This document shows positions 32,868-44,304 of a stretch of DNA of 64,000 nt, one piece after another. The stretch lies in the NCBI RefSeq assembly GCF_023699475.1, contig NZ_JALXFV010000005.1:186001-250000 (forward strand), read 5' to 3'. Position 1 is the first letter of the stretch; every line of letters starts with the position of its first letter. Under the pieces are notes generated by a model. That model made no database searches, had not been told where the DNA came from, and saw only the letters and a list, made by a program, of their open reading frames with translations. The translations under genes were made by a program, and so were the position numbers. The stretch is from Halomarina rubra (GTDB lineage: Archaea; Halobacteriota; Halobacteria; Halobacteriales; Haloarculaceae).

Positions 32868-33785
32868 CTACTGGTCCCGGTCGCGATAGTCGAGGTAGCC
32901 GAGCGCCCCGCGGGCGTTGACGCGCGCCTCGTCGCGGGCCTTGCGCTCGCTCCAGACGTCGGCCATCTCCGTCTCCCTCTGGAGATGTTCGATGACCGCT
33001 TCGTCGTCGCCGAACTCCTCGCGGGCGGCCTCGACCGACGCGACCCACTCGGGGAGAACCGTCTCGTAGCGTGCCAGCAGGTCGTCGGTCTCGGCGGGGC
33101 CGAAGTGGGTGTAGAGGAGCGTCTCGGGGTCCAACTCGCGCAGCGTCTCCACGTCCGCCAGCGCCTTCTCCAGGTGGAACTGTGCGGGTGGCGTCGTCTC
33201 GACGACGTCGTCCAACTGCGGGACGTAGATGCCCGCGGCGTCGGCGGTGAACACCGCGTCGTTCGCCGGGTCCTCGAAGACGACCTGGTGCGGGGCGTGG
33301 CCCGGCGCGTGGTGGACGCGCAGTTCGTGGTCGCCGAGGTCGACGACGTCGCCGTCGCTCACCTCGCGGATGCGCTCGTGGGGAATCGGTATCGGCTCGG
33401 CGTAGAACTGCCACTGGTCCTCGATGGCGGCTTTGGTCCCCTCGACGAGTCGCGAGGGGTCGGCGAGGTGGGGTGCGCCGATGTCGTGGACGACCACCTC
33501 GGCGTTCTCACACTCGCGCGCGAGGTGACCCGCCCCGCCCGCGTGGTCGAGGTGGACGTGCGTGACCGCGATTACTTCGAGGTCCTCGTGGGCGATGCCC
33601 ACCTGCTCGATGGCGTCGAGGATGTCCTGGTGGCGCGTCCCGAGGCCCGTCTCGACGACCGCGGGGCGCTCGGCGTCGAGGATGTAGGCGCCGCCGTACG
33701 ACGGCGTGTCGTACATCCCCACGTCGAGGAAGTAGAGGTCCTCGCAACTGCCCGTCTGGACTTCGAAGAGGTCACCGATGGCCAT
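32868..33785 (-). CDS. MBL-fold metallohydrolase, GloB-like
   Basis: A 305-residue metallo-beta-lactamase-fold protein. Motif HVHLDHAGG (metal site 1, near residue 80), HHAPGHAPHQVV (site 2), FTADAAG and a late YTHFGP (site 3). These fit hydrolases that open thioesters, lactones or similar bonds. The ATG at 33785 (MAIGDLFEV) is chosen; the longer frame upstream overlaps serS on the other strand and looks like a shadow. It stands alone between the cyclase promoter region and the divergent serS gene. Confidence 0.85.
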   Translation of the reverse strand: MAIGDLFEVQTGSCEDLYFLDVGMYDTPSYGGAYILDAERPAVVETGLGTRHQDILDAIEQVGIAHEDLEVIAVTHVHLDHAGGAGHLARECENAEVVVHDIGAPHLADPSRLVEGTKAAIEDQWQFYAEPIPIPHERIREVSDGDVVDLGDHELRVHHAPGHAPHQVVFEDPANDAVFTADAAGIYVPQLDDVVETTPPAQFHLEKALADVETLRELDPETLLYTHFGPAETDDLLARYETVLPEWVASVEAAREEFGDDEAVIEHLQRETEMADVWSERKARDEARVNARGALGYLDYRDRDQ

Positions 33786-34004
33786 GTCGGGACTGAGGTC
33801 TGAACTGGTGAAAAGTTGGTCGGGTCGGGGAGTGGTCAGACGGCCTCCGTACGCGCTCGACGGAGTCGACCGGGGAGGGAACACCTCTGACGCTCCGGGG
33901 CCGACCCTCGCCTCTCCAGTCCGCCAGAAACTGCACCGAATCCTACTGCTAGTTCGAACCACAGATGCGACACGCCTTTGCCCGAACCGACGGAACCGCA
34001 GCGT

Positions 34005-35390
34005 ATGCTCAGCAGACAGTTCGTCCGGGAGAACCCGGAGGTGGTCCGCGAGGCCCTCGAGAACAAGGGCGTCGACGACGTGGACCTGGACCACGTCCTC
34101 GAAGTCGACGACGAGTGGCGCGAGTTGAAAGCCCGCGGCGACGACCTGCGACACGAACGCAACGAGGTCAGCCAGCGCATCGGCGAACTCAAACGCGAGG
34201 GCGAGGAGGAGGCCGCCCAGGAGGCCATCGACCGGTCGAGCGAGTTGAAGGAGGAACTGGACGTCGTCGAGGACCGCGCCGACGAACTCGAAGGCGAGTT
34301 GGAGGCGGCGCTGCTCGAACTCCCGATGATTCCCGACGAGTCGGTGCCGGTCGGGGCGACCGAAGACGAGAACGTCGAACGCCGCCGCGAACTGTTCGAG
34401 GACCTGCGCGACGTCCCCGACGACGTGGTGCCCCACTACGACCTGGGCGAGGACCTCGACATCCTCGACTTCGAACGCGGCGCGAAGGTCAGCGGCGGCG
34501 GGTTCTACTTCCTGAAGGGCGACGGCGCACGCCTCGAACACGCGCTCGTCCAGTTCTTCCTCGACGTCCACCGCGAGCAGGGCTACGTCGACGTCTACCC
34601 GCCCGTCCCCGTCAACTCGCGGTCGATGACCGGCACCGGCCAGTTCCCGAAGTTCGTCGACGACGCCTACCGCCTCGGCGGGGCGAACACCGAGGCGTAC
34701 GACGACTCGGACCTCTGGCTCTGTCCGACCGCCGAAGTCTCGGTGACGAACATGTACCGCGACGAGATCCTGCTCGACGACGACCTCCCGCTCAAACACC
34801 AGGCGTTCTCGCCGAACTTCCGCCGGGAGGCCGGCGAGCACGGGACCGAGACCCGCGGCATCGTCCGCGTCCACCAGTTCAACAAGGTGGAGATGGTCCA
34901 GTTCGTCGACCCCGAGGAGAGCTACGAACGCTTCGAGGAACTGCTCGACGACGCCGAGGAGGTGCTGCGACGGCTGGGTCTGCCCTACCGCATCCTGGAG
35001 ATGTGTACGGGCGACCTCGGGTTCACGCAGGCGAAGAAGTACGACATCGAGGTGTGGGCTCCCGCGAACGACGACGAGGAGGACTGCCCCGAGGAGGGCG
35101 GGCGCTGGCTCGAGGTGTCGTCGGTGTCGAACTTCGAGGACTTCCAGGCCCGGCGTGCGGGCATCCAGTACCGCCCCGAGCGCCACGGGAGCGCGGAGTA
35201 CCTCCACACGCTCAACGGGTCGGGCCTCGCCCTGCCCCGCGTGATGGTCGCCATCCTGGAGTACTACCAGAACGACGACGGGACGGTGACGGTCCCGGAA
35301 GCGCTCCGCCCGTACATGGGCGGTCAGGAGGTCATCGAGGGCCACGACCCGGTCGGTGAGAGCGCGCTCGGCAGCGGCGAGCGCGAGTAG
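34005..35390 (+). CDS. serS: Seryl-tRNA synthetase
   Basis: A 461-residue class II aminoacyl-tRNA synthetase that charges tRNA-Ser. The N-terminal half is a long antiparallel coiled coil (residues 1-110) rich in Arg, Glu and Leu, followed by the class II catalytic domain: motif 2 in FRREAGEHG, the serine-binding TAEVSVTN and motif 3 in NGSGLALPRVMVAI. It is the common (bacterial/eukaryotic) form, not the methanogen-specific one. The ATG at 34005 starts MLSRQFVREN as expected; an upstream TTG at 33978 is less likely. Confidence 0.97.
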   Translation: MLSRQFVRENPEVVREALENKGVDDVDLDHVLEVDDEWRELKARGDDLRHERNEVSQRIGELKREGEEEAAQEAIDRSSELKEELDVVEDRADELEGELEAALLELPMIPDESVPVGATEDENVERRRELFEDLRDVPDDVVPHYDLGEDLDILDFERGAKVSGGGFYFLKGDGARLEHALVQFFLDVHREQGYVDVYPPVPVNSRSMTGTGQFPKFVDDAYRLGGANTEAYDDSDLWLCPTAEVSVTNMYRDEILLDDDLPLKHQAFSPNFRREAGEHGTETRGIVRVHQFNKVEMVQFVDPEESYERFEELLDDAEEVLRRLGLPYRILEMCTGDLGFTQAKKYDIEVWAPANDDEEDCPEEGGRWLEVSSVSNFEDFQARRAGIQYRPERHGSAEYLHTLNGSGLALPRVMVAILEYYQNDDGTVTVPEALRPYMGGQEVIEGHDPVGESALGSGERE

Positions 35391-35426
35391 GCGGACCCCT
35401 CGACCGCTCCCGTCGGTCGCGAGCCG

Positions 35427-35771
35427 TCAGTGCGTGTACGTCGTGAGCCGTGCGAACCGACCGGCTTCGACGGTGAACACGTCGACGAACCCGAACCACT
35501 CGCTCCCATCCGCCCGGAGCAGTCGTCCGCGGACCGCGACCTCCCGAGAGCCGTCCCCCGTCTCCTCGTCCGAGTACACCGCGTCGAGTTCGTGGCTCGT
35601 GTCGGTCTCGGGACGCTCCTCGCGCATGAACCGGACGAACCGCTCGCGGCTCTCGATGGTCCGGTCGGGCCGGTCGTGGACGAACGAGGCCGCGAGCAGG
35701 TCGGCGAGCGCGTCGTACTCGCCGTCGTCGACGTGGCGATAGTACGCGCGAGCGAGGGATGCGAGGTCCAT
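35427..35771 (-). CDS. SnoaL/NTF2-like protein
   Basis: A 114-residue protein of the cystatin-like alpha+beta barrel (NTF2/SnoaL) fold. Typical features: an N-terminal helix [29 protein letters not shown], and strands [10 protein letters not shown] and [15 protein letters not shown]. Such proteins are often isomerases, hydrolases or ligand carriers, but there is nothing to decide which. Single gene that converges on serS. Confidence 0.75.
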   Translation of the reverse strand: MDLASLARAYYRHVDDGEYDALADLLAASFVHDRPDRTIESRERFVRFMREERPETDTSHELDAVYSDEETGDGSREVAVRGRLLRADGSEWFGFVDVFTVEAGRFARLTTYTH

Positions 35772-35869
35772 GGACCAGCATCGACGCTCGGCGACAAAAA
35801 CGCTCAGGGCAGCGACGCGCGTGGCCCCGCGAACGCGGCGCTTTTAGCGAGGCGTCGGCAACTCGGGGT

Positions 35870-36403
35870 GTGGACCTGCACGTCCGGTACGAGGGCGACG
35901 ACGACCCGAAGAAGTGTAGCGCCCGGAAGCTCGCACGCTTCGACCTCACCGAGCTCCACCGCTCGGCACGAGCGACACCGACCGGTATCGTGCTGAACCC
36001 GTTCGCCGAGCAGGCGCTCGCACCGGGCGACGCCGACCCCACGGTGGAGGAGTCGGGCTTCGACACGCTCGTCGCGCTCGACTGCTCGTGGGAGACCGCA
36101 GAACGTGAGGCGTTCGACCTGCGCGGCCGCCACCGTGCGCTCCCCTTCCTCGTCGCGGGAAACCCCGTCAACTACGGGACGCCGTTCCAGTTGAACACCG
36201 TCGAGGCGTTCGCGGGCGCACTCTGCATCCTCGGCGAGCGCGAACAGGCCGAAGCCATCCTCTCGAAGTTCCGCTGGGGCCACACCTTCCTCGAACTCAA
36301 CGAGGAGCCGTTGCGTCGCTACGCGGCGTGTGCGAACTCCGAGGAGGTGGTCGCCGTCCAGCAGGAGTACCTCGACGCGGCCGACGACCAGAGCGACGGC
36401 TGA
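35870..36403 (+). CDS. tsr3: 16S rRNA aminocarboxypropyltransferase (Tsr3)
   Basis: A 177-residue protein of the DUF367/Tsr3 family, which attaches the 3-amino-3-carboxypropyl group from SAM to a hypermodified nucleotide of small-subunit rRNA. Family segments seen: [14 protein letters not shown] near the start, [35 protein letters not shown] and [14 protein letters not shown]. The start is the GTG at 35870, about 28 bp after a CTTTTAG promoter core, giving a leaderless message; an upstream ATG would add unrelated Arg/Ser-rich residues. Confidence 0.94.
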   Translation: MDLHVRYEGDDDPKKCSARKLARFDLTELHRSARATPTGIVLNPFAEQALAPGDADPTVEESGFDTLVALDCSWETAEREAFDLRGRHRALPFLVAGNPVNYGTPFQLNTVEAFAGALCILGEREQAEAILSKFRWGHTFLELNEEPLRRYAACANSEEVVAVQQEYLDAADDQSDG

Positions 36404-36437
36404 CCGGCGAACGAGCGACACCAGCGACGAGGACGGC

Positions 36438-36896
36438 TCAGGCCGAGGACGCCGCGAGGTCGGTCAACCGTTCGCGGACGACCCAGGGCGGCGAGATGTG
36501 GTCGAGGTCGGACTCCAGTTCGAGCGCCGCGAGCGCCGTCTGCCCCGCCTCGGTGTCGGGGCGGGCCAGCGCGTGGTAGATGTACGAGAGCCGCAACAGG
36601 GCTCGTGCGCGCTCGACGTCGGTGTCGCCGTGGACCCGGAACACCGTCCGCCCGGACGCGGGCGTGACCGGGTCGGGCGTCGTCCACCGGGCGTCGACCA
36701 GCGGGTCGTGGAGCACGCGGCCGAACGTCACCGCGACCCGACCGCCGAACGTCGCGGCCCCGACCTCGCGGGTACCGAGCGAGAACACTCGGCCGCCGCT
36801 CCTGCCGGGTGTGACGGTCACGCCAGGCCAACGGCTCACCTCGTCGACGAGGGTCTCCATACGGAGGGACGTATCTGATTCGGTACGAGAACTCAT
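36438..36896 (-). CDS. DUF5519-like (luciferase-family) small protein
   Basis: A 152-residue protein. The order of segments (METLVDEVSRWPGV, GGRVFSLGTREVGAATFG, then SGRTVFRVHGDTDVERARALLRLSYIYHAL) matches small haloarchaeal proteins labelled luciferase-family or DUF5519. The label is historical; no flavin site is visible. The start at 36896 has a TATA-like box 23-30 bp upstream. It converges on tsr3. Function unknown. Confidence 0.6.
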   Translation of the reverse strand: MSSRTESDTSLRMETLVDEVSRWPGVTVTPGRSGGRVFSLGTREVGAATFGGRVAVTFGRVLHDPLVDARWTTPDPVTPASGRTVFRVHGDTDVERARALLRLSYIYHALARPDTEAGQTALAALELESDLDHISPPWVVRERLTDLAASSA

Positions 36897-36918
36897 ACCA
36901 GGGAGTAGGCGGTACGGG

Positions 36919-36926
36919 ATATTAAG
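36919..36926 (-). promoter_or_regulatory. TATA-like box of the DUF5519-like gene
   Basis: CTTAATAT on the minus strand, about 23-30 bp before the ATG at 36896; nearly the same core as the one before the GDPD gene. Confidence 0.55.
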
Positions 36927-37049
36927 CTACGCTGTAGAATCGAGCGAGCGACCCGCTCGCTTCGGTCTGAAGGTATCTCGGGCGATGCTGTCCGTCGAGG
37001 TGCCGCCCGCAACCGGTTCTGCCAGTCCGTCGGTACGTTCCGTCGGTCG

Positions 37050-38084
37050 TCACCACCGGAATCCGCGACTGTCACCGGGGACGAGTGGACTGGTCGGGAG
37101 TCCGGTGGGGACGTCGGGGTCGTTGTAGTCGCTCGGTGCGAGGTCGTTCGGGCCGTCGGCGTAGAACTGCGCGGCGAGCAGTTGGTTCTGCCCGCGCCCC
37201 ACGTCGAGTTCGAACTGACCGCCGCCGTACAGCGTCACGTCGCGGTCGAGCGCGTACTCCACGCTGTCGAACAGCGACTCGACGGTGCCGAACCGGGAGG
37301 GTTTGACGTTGAGCCAGGACGGTTCGAACGGCAGGTCGCGGATGGAGTCGACGCCCGTGATGGGCGCGTCCCACGAGATGCGGTCGGCCGCGGCGTCGAC
37401 TATCGAGCGGGTCTCGTCGGTCAGCGCCGGGTCCTCGACGACCGCGTCGGGGAAGCCCTCGACGACGCGTTCGTACAGCGCGGCGTCGGGTTCCTGGTCG
37501 ACGGTCGTCCCGTGGTACTGGCCCTTCAGGTCGAGGATGCGAACCGGGTAGTCCGCGAGCGCGTCGACCAGCACGTCGTCCCACTCGCCCGTCGGGTCGA
37601 GTTTGAACTCGGTGTCGGGGTAGGCGTCGAGGATGGCGTCGAGACGGTCGGTGCTCGGGTCGTCCCCGAGACGCGTCGAGACGACGAACCGCATCGGCTC
37701 GGGGTCGCGGTCGAGCACGCTCGCGAGGTCGGTGTCGGCCTGGCGCAGCGCGAGGTCGAGTCCCGCGCTCTCGAATCCCCAGCGACGGTAGTGGTGAGAG
37801 ACCTCCCGTTCGGGTGGCTCGGGGAACAACGCGACGTCGTCCAGCCGCTCGGAGAACTCCGCCAGCGTGTACTCCCCCGCGAGGTCGACGTCGAACCCGA
37901 CGAGTCGCTCGTGGTCCTCGGTGTCGTACGTGACGTCCTCGCCCTTCCCCGTCTCGCCCGCTCCCGACAGCGCGATGGTCGTCGTCACCCGGTCGAACCC
38001 CGAGGAAGTCGCCCGCTCCTGCGTGGTTCGCTCCTGTTCCTCGACGACCAGCGACAGGTCCGCGAGACGGTCGTACAGTGGCAT
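37050..38084 (-). CDS. Enolase-superfamily-like protein
   Basis: A 344-residue protein that resembles the C-terminal barrel of the enolase superfamily. Acidic barrel positions are seen at FKLDPTGEW, ILDLKGQYH, VVEDPAL and WDAPI, and a terminal-strand Lys in LNVKPSRFG. The N-terminal capping part is present but diverged (residues 1-130). With its metal and general base residues apparently in place, it may be a lyase or racemase of an unknown acid; haloarchaeal relatives are annotated only as enolase-like. Transcribed alone leftward, with 307 bp of non-coding DNA behind it. Confidence 0.65.
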   Translation of the reverse strand: MPLYDRLADLSLVVEEQERTTQERATSSGFDRVTTTIALSGAGETGKGEDVTYDTEDHERLVGFDVDLAGEYTLAEFSERLDDVALFPEPPEREVSHHYRRWGFESAGLDLALRQADTDLASVLDRDPEPMRFVVSTRLGDDPSTDRLDAILDAYPDTEFKLDPTGEWDDVLVDALADYPVRILDLKGQYHGTTVDQEPDAALYERVVEGFPDAVVEDPALTDETRSIVDAAADRISWDAPITGVDSIRDLPFEPSWLNVKPSRFGTVESLFDSVEYALDRDVTLYGGGQFELDVGRGQNQLLAAQFYADGPNDLAPSDYNDPDVPTGLPTSPLVPGDSRGFRW

Positions 38085-38391
38085 ACCGACACGTGGAGCG
38101 GGGCCGGCTTACCGTTTGGTGTGGAGACGACCGACGAGGCGGACGAGGAGCGACGACGGCCACCACCGACCACGGGCGGGACTGGAAGGGGCGGCGCTCT
38201 CGAAGAAGCACGACGAAGCGAGCACCGCAGGAGCGAGTGAAGCGAGCGACGAGAAGCACAGCGAGTCGCGCGAATCGAGAGCGCCGGGGCTTCCGAGGTC
38301 ACCACGTCGGTGACTCGGGCGAGAACGGGACGGGTATCGAACGCTCGCCGGCACTCGCAATCCTTAACCGCGCCCGTCAAGAGAATCGCAC
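38085..38391. repeat. Palindrome-bearing intergenic region
   Basis: No gene seen. GGCGCTCTCGA (38193-38203) and TCGAGAGCGCC (38275-38285) can pair as a perfect 11-bp stem around 71 bases that are full of GAGCGA/GAAGCGAGC-like words, the same vocabulary as the repeat region at 10,684. A TCCTTAACC patch near 38,361 is the likely promoter core for L40e. Confidence 0.6.
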
Positions 38392-38541
38392 ATGGCCAGT
38401 TTCGAGGAAGCAGAAGCGCGGACGCTCAGCAAGATGATCTGCATGCGCTGTAACGCCCGCAACTCCCAGGACGCGAACAAGTGTCGCAAGTGCGGCTACA
38501 AGAACCTCCGCCCGAAGGCGAAGGAACGCCGCGCGGTCTAA
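38392..38541 (+). CDS. rpl40e: 50S ribosomal protein L40e
   Basis: A 49-residue zinc ribosomal protein, too short for many gene finders. It begins [14 protein letters not shown] and has the zinc site CMRCNAR and CRKCGY, then a basic end ([12 protein letters not shown]). Length and motifs match archaeal L40e. ATG at 38392, about 30 bp after an A/T-containing promoter core. Confidence 0.95.
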   Translation: MASFEEAEARTLSKMICMRCNARNSQDANKCRKCGYKNLRPKAKERRAV

Positions 38542-38712
38542 GGACCACCACGTTCTGTTGCGTTCACTCGCCCCCTTCGAGCGCTCGCTGTCTGGCAACG
38601 CCTGGAGCAAAAGCGCTCTATCATCCTCTCAGTCGTTGCGCTCTCCCGAGGGTTCAGTCGGGCCGTTCGCTCGCGATACAGTTCACAGAAGAGCTATCTG
38701 TGGACGGAGACG

Positions 38713-38958
38713 CTACTCGTCGAGCTGAATCTTGACGAGTTGCGAGTAGACCTCCTGTTGTCGGTGTTCGTTCGCCTCTCCCACGATCGAACCGATACGC
38801 CACCCTAGATTCTCCCAGGTCAACGTCCTGAGGGTCTCTTCGCCGTACTCTTTGCCGTCGACTGCGTCGTTCCAACCCTTCTTGAACCGACCCCGGCGGT
38901 AGTTCCGCTCTGGGTCGACCTTTCGGACGTCTTCGTCGTAAGAGAGCCCGTCGATCAT
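38713..38958 (-). CDS. Small conserved haloarchaeal protein, unknown
   Basis: An 81-residue protein with many charged and aromatic residues (RRGRFKKGWNDAVDGKEYG, then TLTWENLGWRIG). It has no domain that I know, but this segment pattern is familiar from short haloarchaeal hypothetical proteins, and base use is coding-like. Less G/C-rich flanks (38542-38712 and 38959-39050) surround it. Its role cannot be stated. Confidence 0.6.
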   Translation of the reverse strand: MIDGLSYDEDVRKVDPERNYRRGRFKKGWNDAVDGKEYGEETLRTLTWENLGWRIGSIVGEANEHRQQEVYSQLVKIQLDE

Positions 38959-39084
38959 CGTTCGTGCGACAGTTCGTCGTGCTATCAGGTATAGCTACTC
39001 CCGAGGAGCTTCGAGGTCGTCGGTGGCCGAACACTGCCGACGAGCGGTCCCGCGACCGCTCCGCGACTCCACTTTCACCCTGCC

Positions 39085-39105
39085 AGCGTACCCCTCAAGT
39101 ACGCT
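39085..39105 (+). promoter_or_regulatory. Perfect palindrome in the uvrB promoter
   Basis: AGCGTAC (39085-39091), seven bases, GTACGCT (39099-39105), centred 29 bp before the uvrB ATG, where a TATA box would be expected. This is a candidate regulator binding site. Confidence 0.45.
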
Positions 39106-39123
39106 CGACTCCACCATCGGACA

Positions 39124-41178
<2,055 letters not shown>

Positions 41179-41185
41179 AGCGGCG

Positions 41186-41536
41186 TCAGTCGCTCGTCGC
41201 TTCGTCCTCTCCCTCGCCGTCGCCGTCGTATCCGTCGTCGAGCAACGCTTCTCGTGGCGTCGTGCCCTTGTCGTCGACGTACACGTCGGCGTAGCCCTTC
41301 TCCATCCGGATGCCGTGCCACTTGACGCCCCACTCGGTGAGACGAGCGACCGTGTCGTTGGCCGCGTCCCACGGCCGGGCCGTCCAGACGATGATGGTGT
41401 GTCCCGCGTCGTACTGTTCGTTGACCCAGTGGACCATCTCCTCGTCGGGGTCGGGGTCGGCCGCCGTCCGGTCGTCCTCCTCGCCCTGCGTGAGCGTGGC
41501 GTCGAAGTCGACCGCGATGTGCTGTTGTCCGTCCAT
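41186..41536 (-). CDS. Small HAD-like protein
   Basis: A 116-residue protein with a HAD-type motif I, VDFDATLTQ (D-x-D-x-T), VWTARPWDAAND near the middle (motif II Thr) and VKWHGIRM before a VYVDDKG (motif IV acidic pair). It is short for a HAD phosphatase but the three motifs are in order. The acid-rich last 20 residues look disordered. It converges on uvrB (seven bases apart). Possible phosphatase of unknown substrate. Confidence 0.7.
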   Translation of the reverse strand: MDGQQHIAVDFDATLTQGEEDDRTAADPDPDEEMVHWVNEQYDAGHTIIVWTARPWDAANDTVARLTEWGVKWHGIRMEKGYADVYVDDKGTTPREALLDDGYDGDGEGEDEATSD

Positions 41537-41672
41537 GTCCAGTCGGTTCTCGGAGCACCCTCATGAGTCCGGGGCCGGCGACGGTACGGCCATCGGAGGA
41601 CCGACACCGCCCCGACCAACCCCGGACGTGCCAGAGTGCAAATTGAATTGTCCTACAGCAACCACGCTTGGC

Positions 41673-41680
41673 AAACTTTA
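41673..41680 (+). promoter_or_regulatory. TATA-like box upstream of nrdA
   Basis: AAACTTTA about 87-94 bp before the nrdA ATG, in a short A/T-rich patch that also contains the direct repeat AATTG-AATTG at 41641-41650. It would leave a leader of about 60 bases. The remaining gap (41537-41766) shows no gene. Confidence 0.4.
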
Positions 41681-41766
41681 TGCACCGTCACCGGGACGGA
41701 GGAGACACGGCGAACCGCCGTCAGAGGCCACGACACGGCAGACGGCGGCGAGTGGCGACACTACCG

Positions 41767-44253
41767 ATGAGTCAACACACCACCGACGACGACGGACTAC
41801 GCTCGACGGTCGAGCGCGCACGCACCGGCCACGAAGGGGTCGTCGACGAGGCGGCGGCGACCGACCTCGTCCGGACGGTCGAACGGAGCCTCCCGACCGA
41901 CGCCGACGCCAAGGACCGGGACGACGCGCTCGTCGACGCCGCGAGTGCTCGCATCGAACGGGACCCCGCGTACGAACGACTCGCCGCGCGGGTCGCCCGC
42001 TGGCGGTACTACCGCCGCATCCTGGGGGCGGTCCCCGAGGACGACGCGGCACTCGCGACGGCCTACCGCGAATCGTTCCGCGAGACCGTCGAACGCGGCG
42101 TCGAGGCGGGGCGACTCGACGCTCGGATGACCGACTTCGATTTGGACACGCTCGAAGAGGCGCTCCGTCCGGAACTGGACGAGCGACTGGGCTACGTGGC
42201 GATGGAGACGCTCGTCCAGCGCTACTTCCTGCGGGTCGACGACGACCCGACCGAACTCCCGCAGGTGTTCTGGATGCGCGTCGCGATGGGCCTCGCGTTG
42301 AACGAGGACGACCCCACCGCACGGGCCGTCGAGTTCTACGAGGCGATGGCCCGCCTGCGGTTCGTCCCCTCGACGCCGACGCTGTTCCACGCCGGGACGA
42401 GCCACGCACAGCTCTCGTCGTGCTACCTGACGACGGTGCCCGACGACCTCGACGCCATCTTCGACGCCTACGGCGAGCACGCGAACCTCTCGAAGTGGTC
42501 GGGCGGCCTCGGCACCGACTGGACACCCGTCCGGGCGACCGGCGCGACCATCGATTCGACGGGCGTCGACTCCACCGGCGTCGTCCCGTTCCTCAAGATA
42601 TCGAACGACGTGACCGCGGCCATCAACCGTTCGGGAAAGCGCCGCGGGGCGGCCTGCGCCTACCTGGAGTGCTGGCACCTCGACTTCCCCGCGTTCTGCG
42701 ACCTGCGACGCAACACCGGCGACGAGCGCCGGCGCACCCACGACATGAACACCGCGGCGTGGATTCCGGACCTGTTCGTCCAGCGCGTCCGCGAGGACGG
42801 CCGGTGGACGCTGTTCTCGCCCGACGAGGTGCCCGACCTCCACGACAGCTACGGCCGCGAGTTCGCCGAGCGCTACGAGGCGTACGAGGAGCAGGCCGAC
42901 GACGGAGAAATCGAGCAGTTCGAACGCGTCGACGCCGCCGACCTCTGGCGGACGATGCTCACCCGTCTGTTCGAGACCGGCCACCCGTGGCTCACGTTCA
43001 AGGACCCCTGCAACGTCCGCTCGCCACAGGACCACACGGGCGTCGTCCGCTCGTCGAACCTCTGTACCGAGATTACGCTCAACACGTCGGCCGAGGAGAC
43101 GGCGGTCTGTAACCTCGGGTCGGTGAACCTCTCGCGGCACGTCGTCGTGTCGGAGGCGTCGAGCGCGGACGACGACACCGGGGCGAACGCGCGACTCGAC
43201 CGCGAGCGCCTCGCCGACACCGTCGAGACGGCGATGCGGATGCTCGACGACGTCGTCGACCTGAACTTCTACCCCAGCGAGAAGGCCGAGCGCTCGAACC
43301 TGCGCCACCGTTCCGTCGGTCTCGGCGTGATGGGCTTCCACGACGCACTCACCGACCTCGGCGTCCCGATGGCCAGCGAGGAAGCCGTCGAACTCGCCGG
43401 CGACCTCCAAGAGCGCGTCGCGTACCACGCCATCCTGAACTCCTCGAAGTTGGCCCGCGAACGCGACCCGTACGACAGCTACGAGGGGTCGAAGTGGGAC
43501 CGCGATATCTTCCCGCAGGACACCATCGAACGGCTCGAAGCCGAACGCGGCGAGTCGGTCGCCGTCGACCCCGAGGAGTCTCTCGACTGGACCGCGGTGC
43601 GCGAGCACGTTGCCGCCCACGGGATGCGCAACTCGAACACGATGGCCGTCGCACCGACCGCGACCATCTCGACCATCGCCGGGACGACGCCCTCGGTCGA
43701 ACCGCGCTACTCGAACCTCTACGTCAAGTCGAACATGTCCGGGGAGTTCACCGTCGCCAACGAGCGCCTCGTCGCGGACCTGAAACGCGAGGGGCTGTGG
43801 GACGACGGGATGGTCGACCGCCTGAAGTACCACGACGGCTCCGTCCAGGAGATTCGGGAGGTTCCCGAGTCCGTCCGTGACCTCCACCGGGGCGCGTTCG
43901 AAATCGACCCGCGTCACCAGGTCCGAGTCGCCGCCCAGCGTGGCGTCTGGATCGACCAGAGCCAGTCGCTCAACGTCTTCTTCCCCGGCACGGACGGTTC
44001 GGTGTTGGACGACGTCTACCAGCGCGCCTGGGAGTCGGGACTGAAGACGACCTACTACCTGCGGACGCTCGGCGCGAGTCAGATAGAGAAGTCGACGCTC
44101 GACCTCTCGGAGTACGACGGGACGCAGTTCCGCGACAGCGCGGGCGACGGCCGCGACAGCGCGGGCAACAGCCACGACACCGGGGCGACCAGCGACGACA
44201 CGGGCGGCGAACTCCCGAGCGTCGAGGACCCGACCTGCGACGCCTGCCAGTAG
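41767..44253 (+). CDS. nrdA: Ribonucleoside-diphosphate reductase, alpha subunit (class I)
   Basis: An 828-residue catalytic subunit that reduces ribonucleotides. Seen: the first redox cysteine in SSCYLT, SGGLGTDWTPVRA, the active-site loop SNLCTEITLNT (radical Cys), the second redox Cys in AVCNLGSVNLS, PTATISTIAGTTPSVEP and a C-terminal CDACQ thioredoxin-accessible pair. The first 100 residues lack a recognisable VxKRDG-type ATP-cone, so dATP feedback on overall activity may be missing. The ATG at 41767 is preferred over upstream Arg-rich codons. nrdB follows 51 bp later, and the B-subunit type matches a Mn/Fe cofactor. Confidence 0.95.
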   Translation: MSQHTTDDDGLRSTVERARTGHEGVVDEAAATDLVRTVERSLPTDADAKDRDDALVDAASARIERDPAYERLAARVARWRYYRRILGAVPEDDAALATAYRESFRETVERGVEAGRLDARMTDFDLDTLEEALRPELDERLGYVAMETLVQRYFLRVDDDPTELPQVFWMRVAMGLALNEDDPTARAVEFYEAMARLRFVPSTPTLFHAGTSHAQLSSCYLTTVPDDLDAIFDAYGEHANLSKWSGGLGTDWTPVRATGATIDSTGVDSTGVVPFLKISNDVTAAINRSGKRRGAACAYLECWHLDFPAFCDLRRNTGDERRRTHDMNTAAWIPDLFVQRVREDGRWTLFSPDEVPDLHDSYGREFAERYEAYEEQADDGEIEQFERVDAADLWRTMLTRLFETGHPWLTFKDPCNVRSPQDHTGVVRSSNLCTEITLNTSAEETAVCNLGSVNLSRHVVVSEASSADDDTGANARLDRERLADTVETAMRMLDDVVDLNFYPSEKAERSNLRHRSVGLGVMGFHDALTDLGVPMASEEAVELAGDLQERVAYHAILNSSKLARERDPYDSYEGSKWDRDIFPQDTIERLEAERGESVAVDPEESLDWTAVREHVAAHGMRNSNTMAVAPTATISTIAGTTPSVEPRYSNLYVKSNMSGEFTVANERLVADLKREGLWDDGMVDRLKYHDGSVQEIREVPESVRDLHRGAFEIDPRHQVRVAAQRGVWIDQSQSLNVFFPGTDGSVLDDVYQRAWESGLKTTYYLRTLGASQIEKSTLDLSEYDGTQFRDSAGDGRDSAGNSHDTGATSDDTGGELPSVEDPTCDACQ

Positions 44254-44304
44254 CGACACCGAGACGCATCGCCAGCCGACCAGCCCACCACACAGCCACC
44301 ACAG

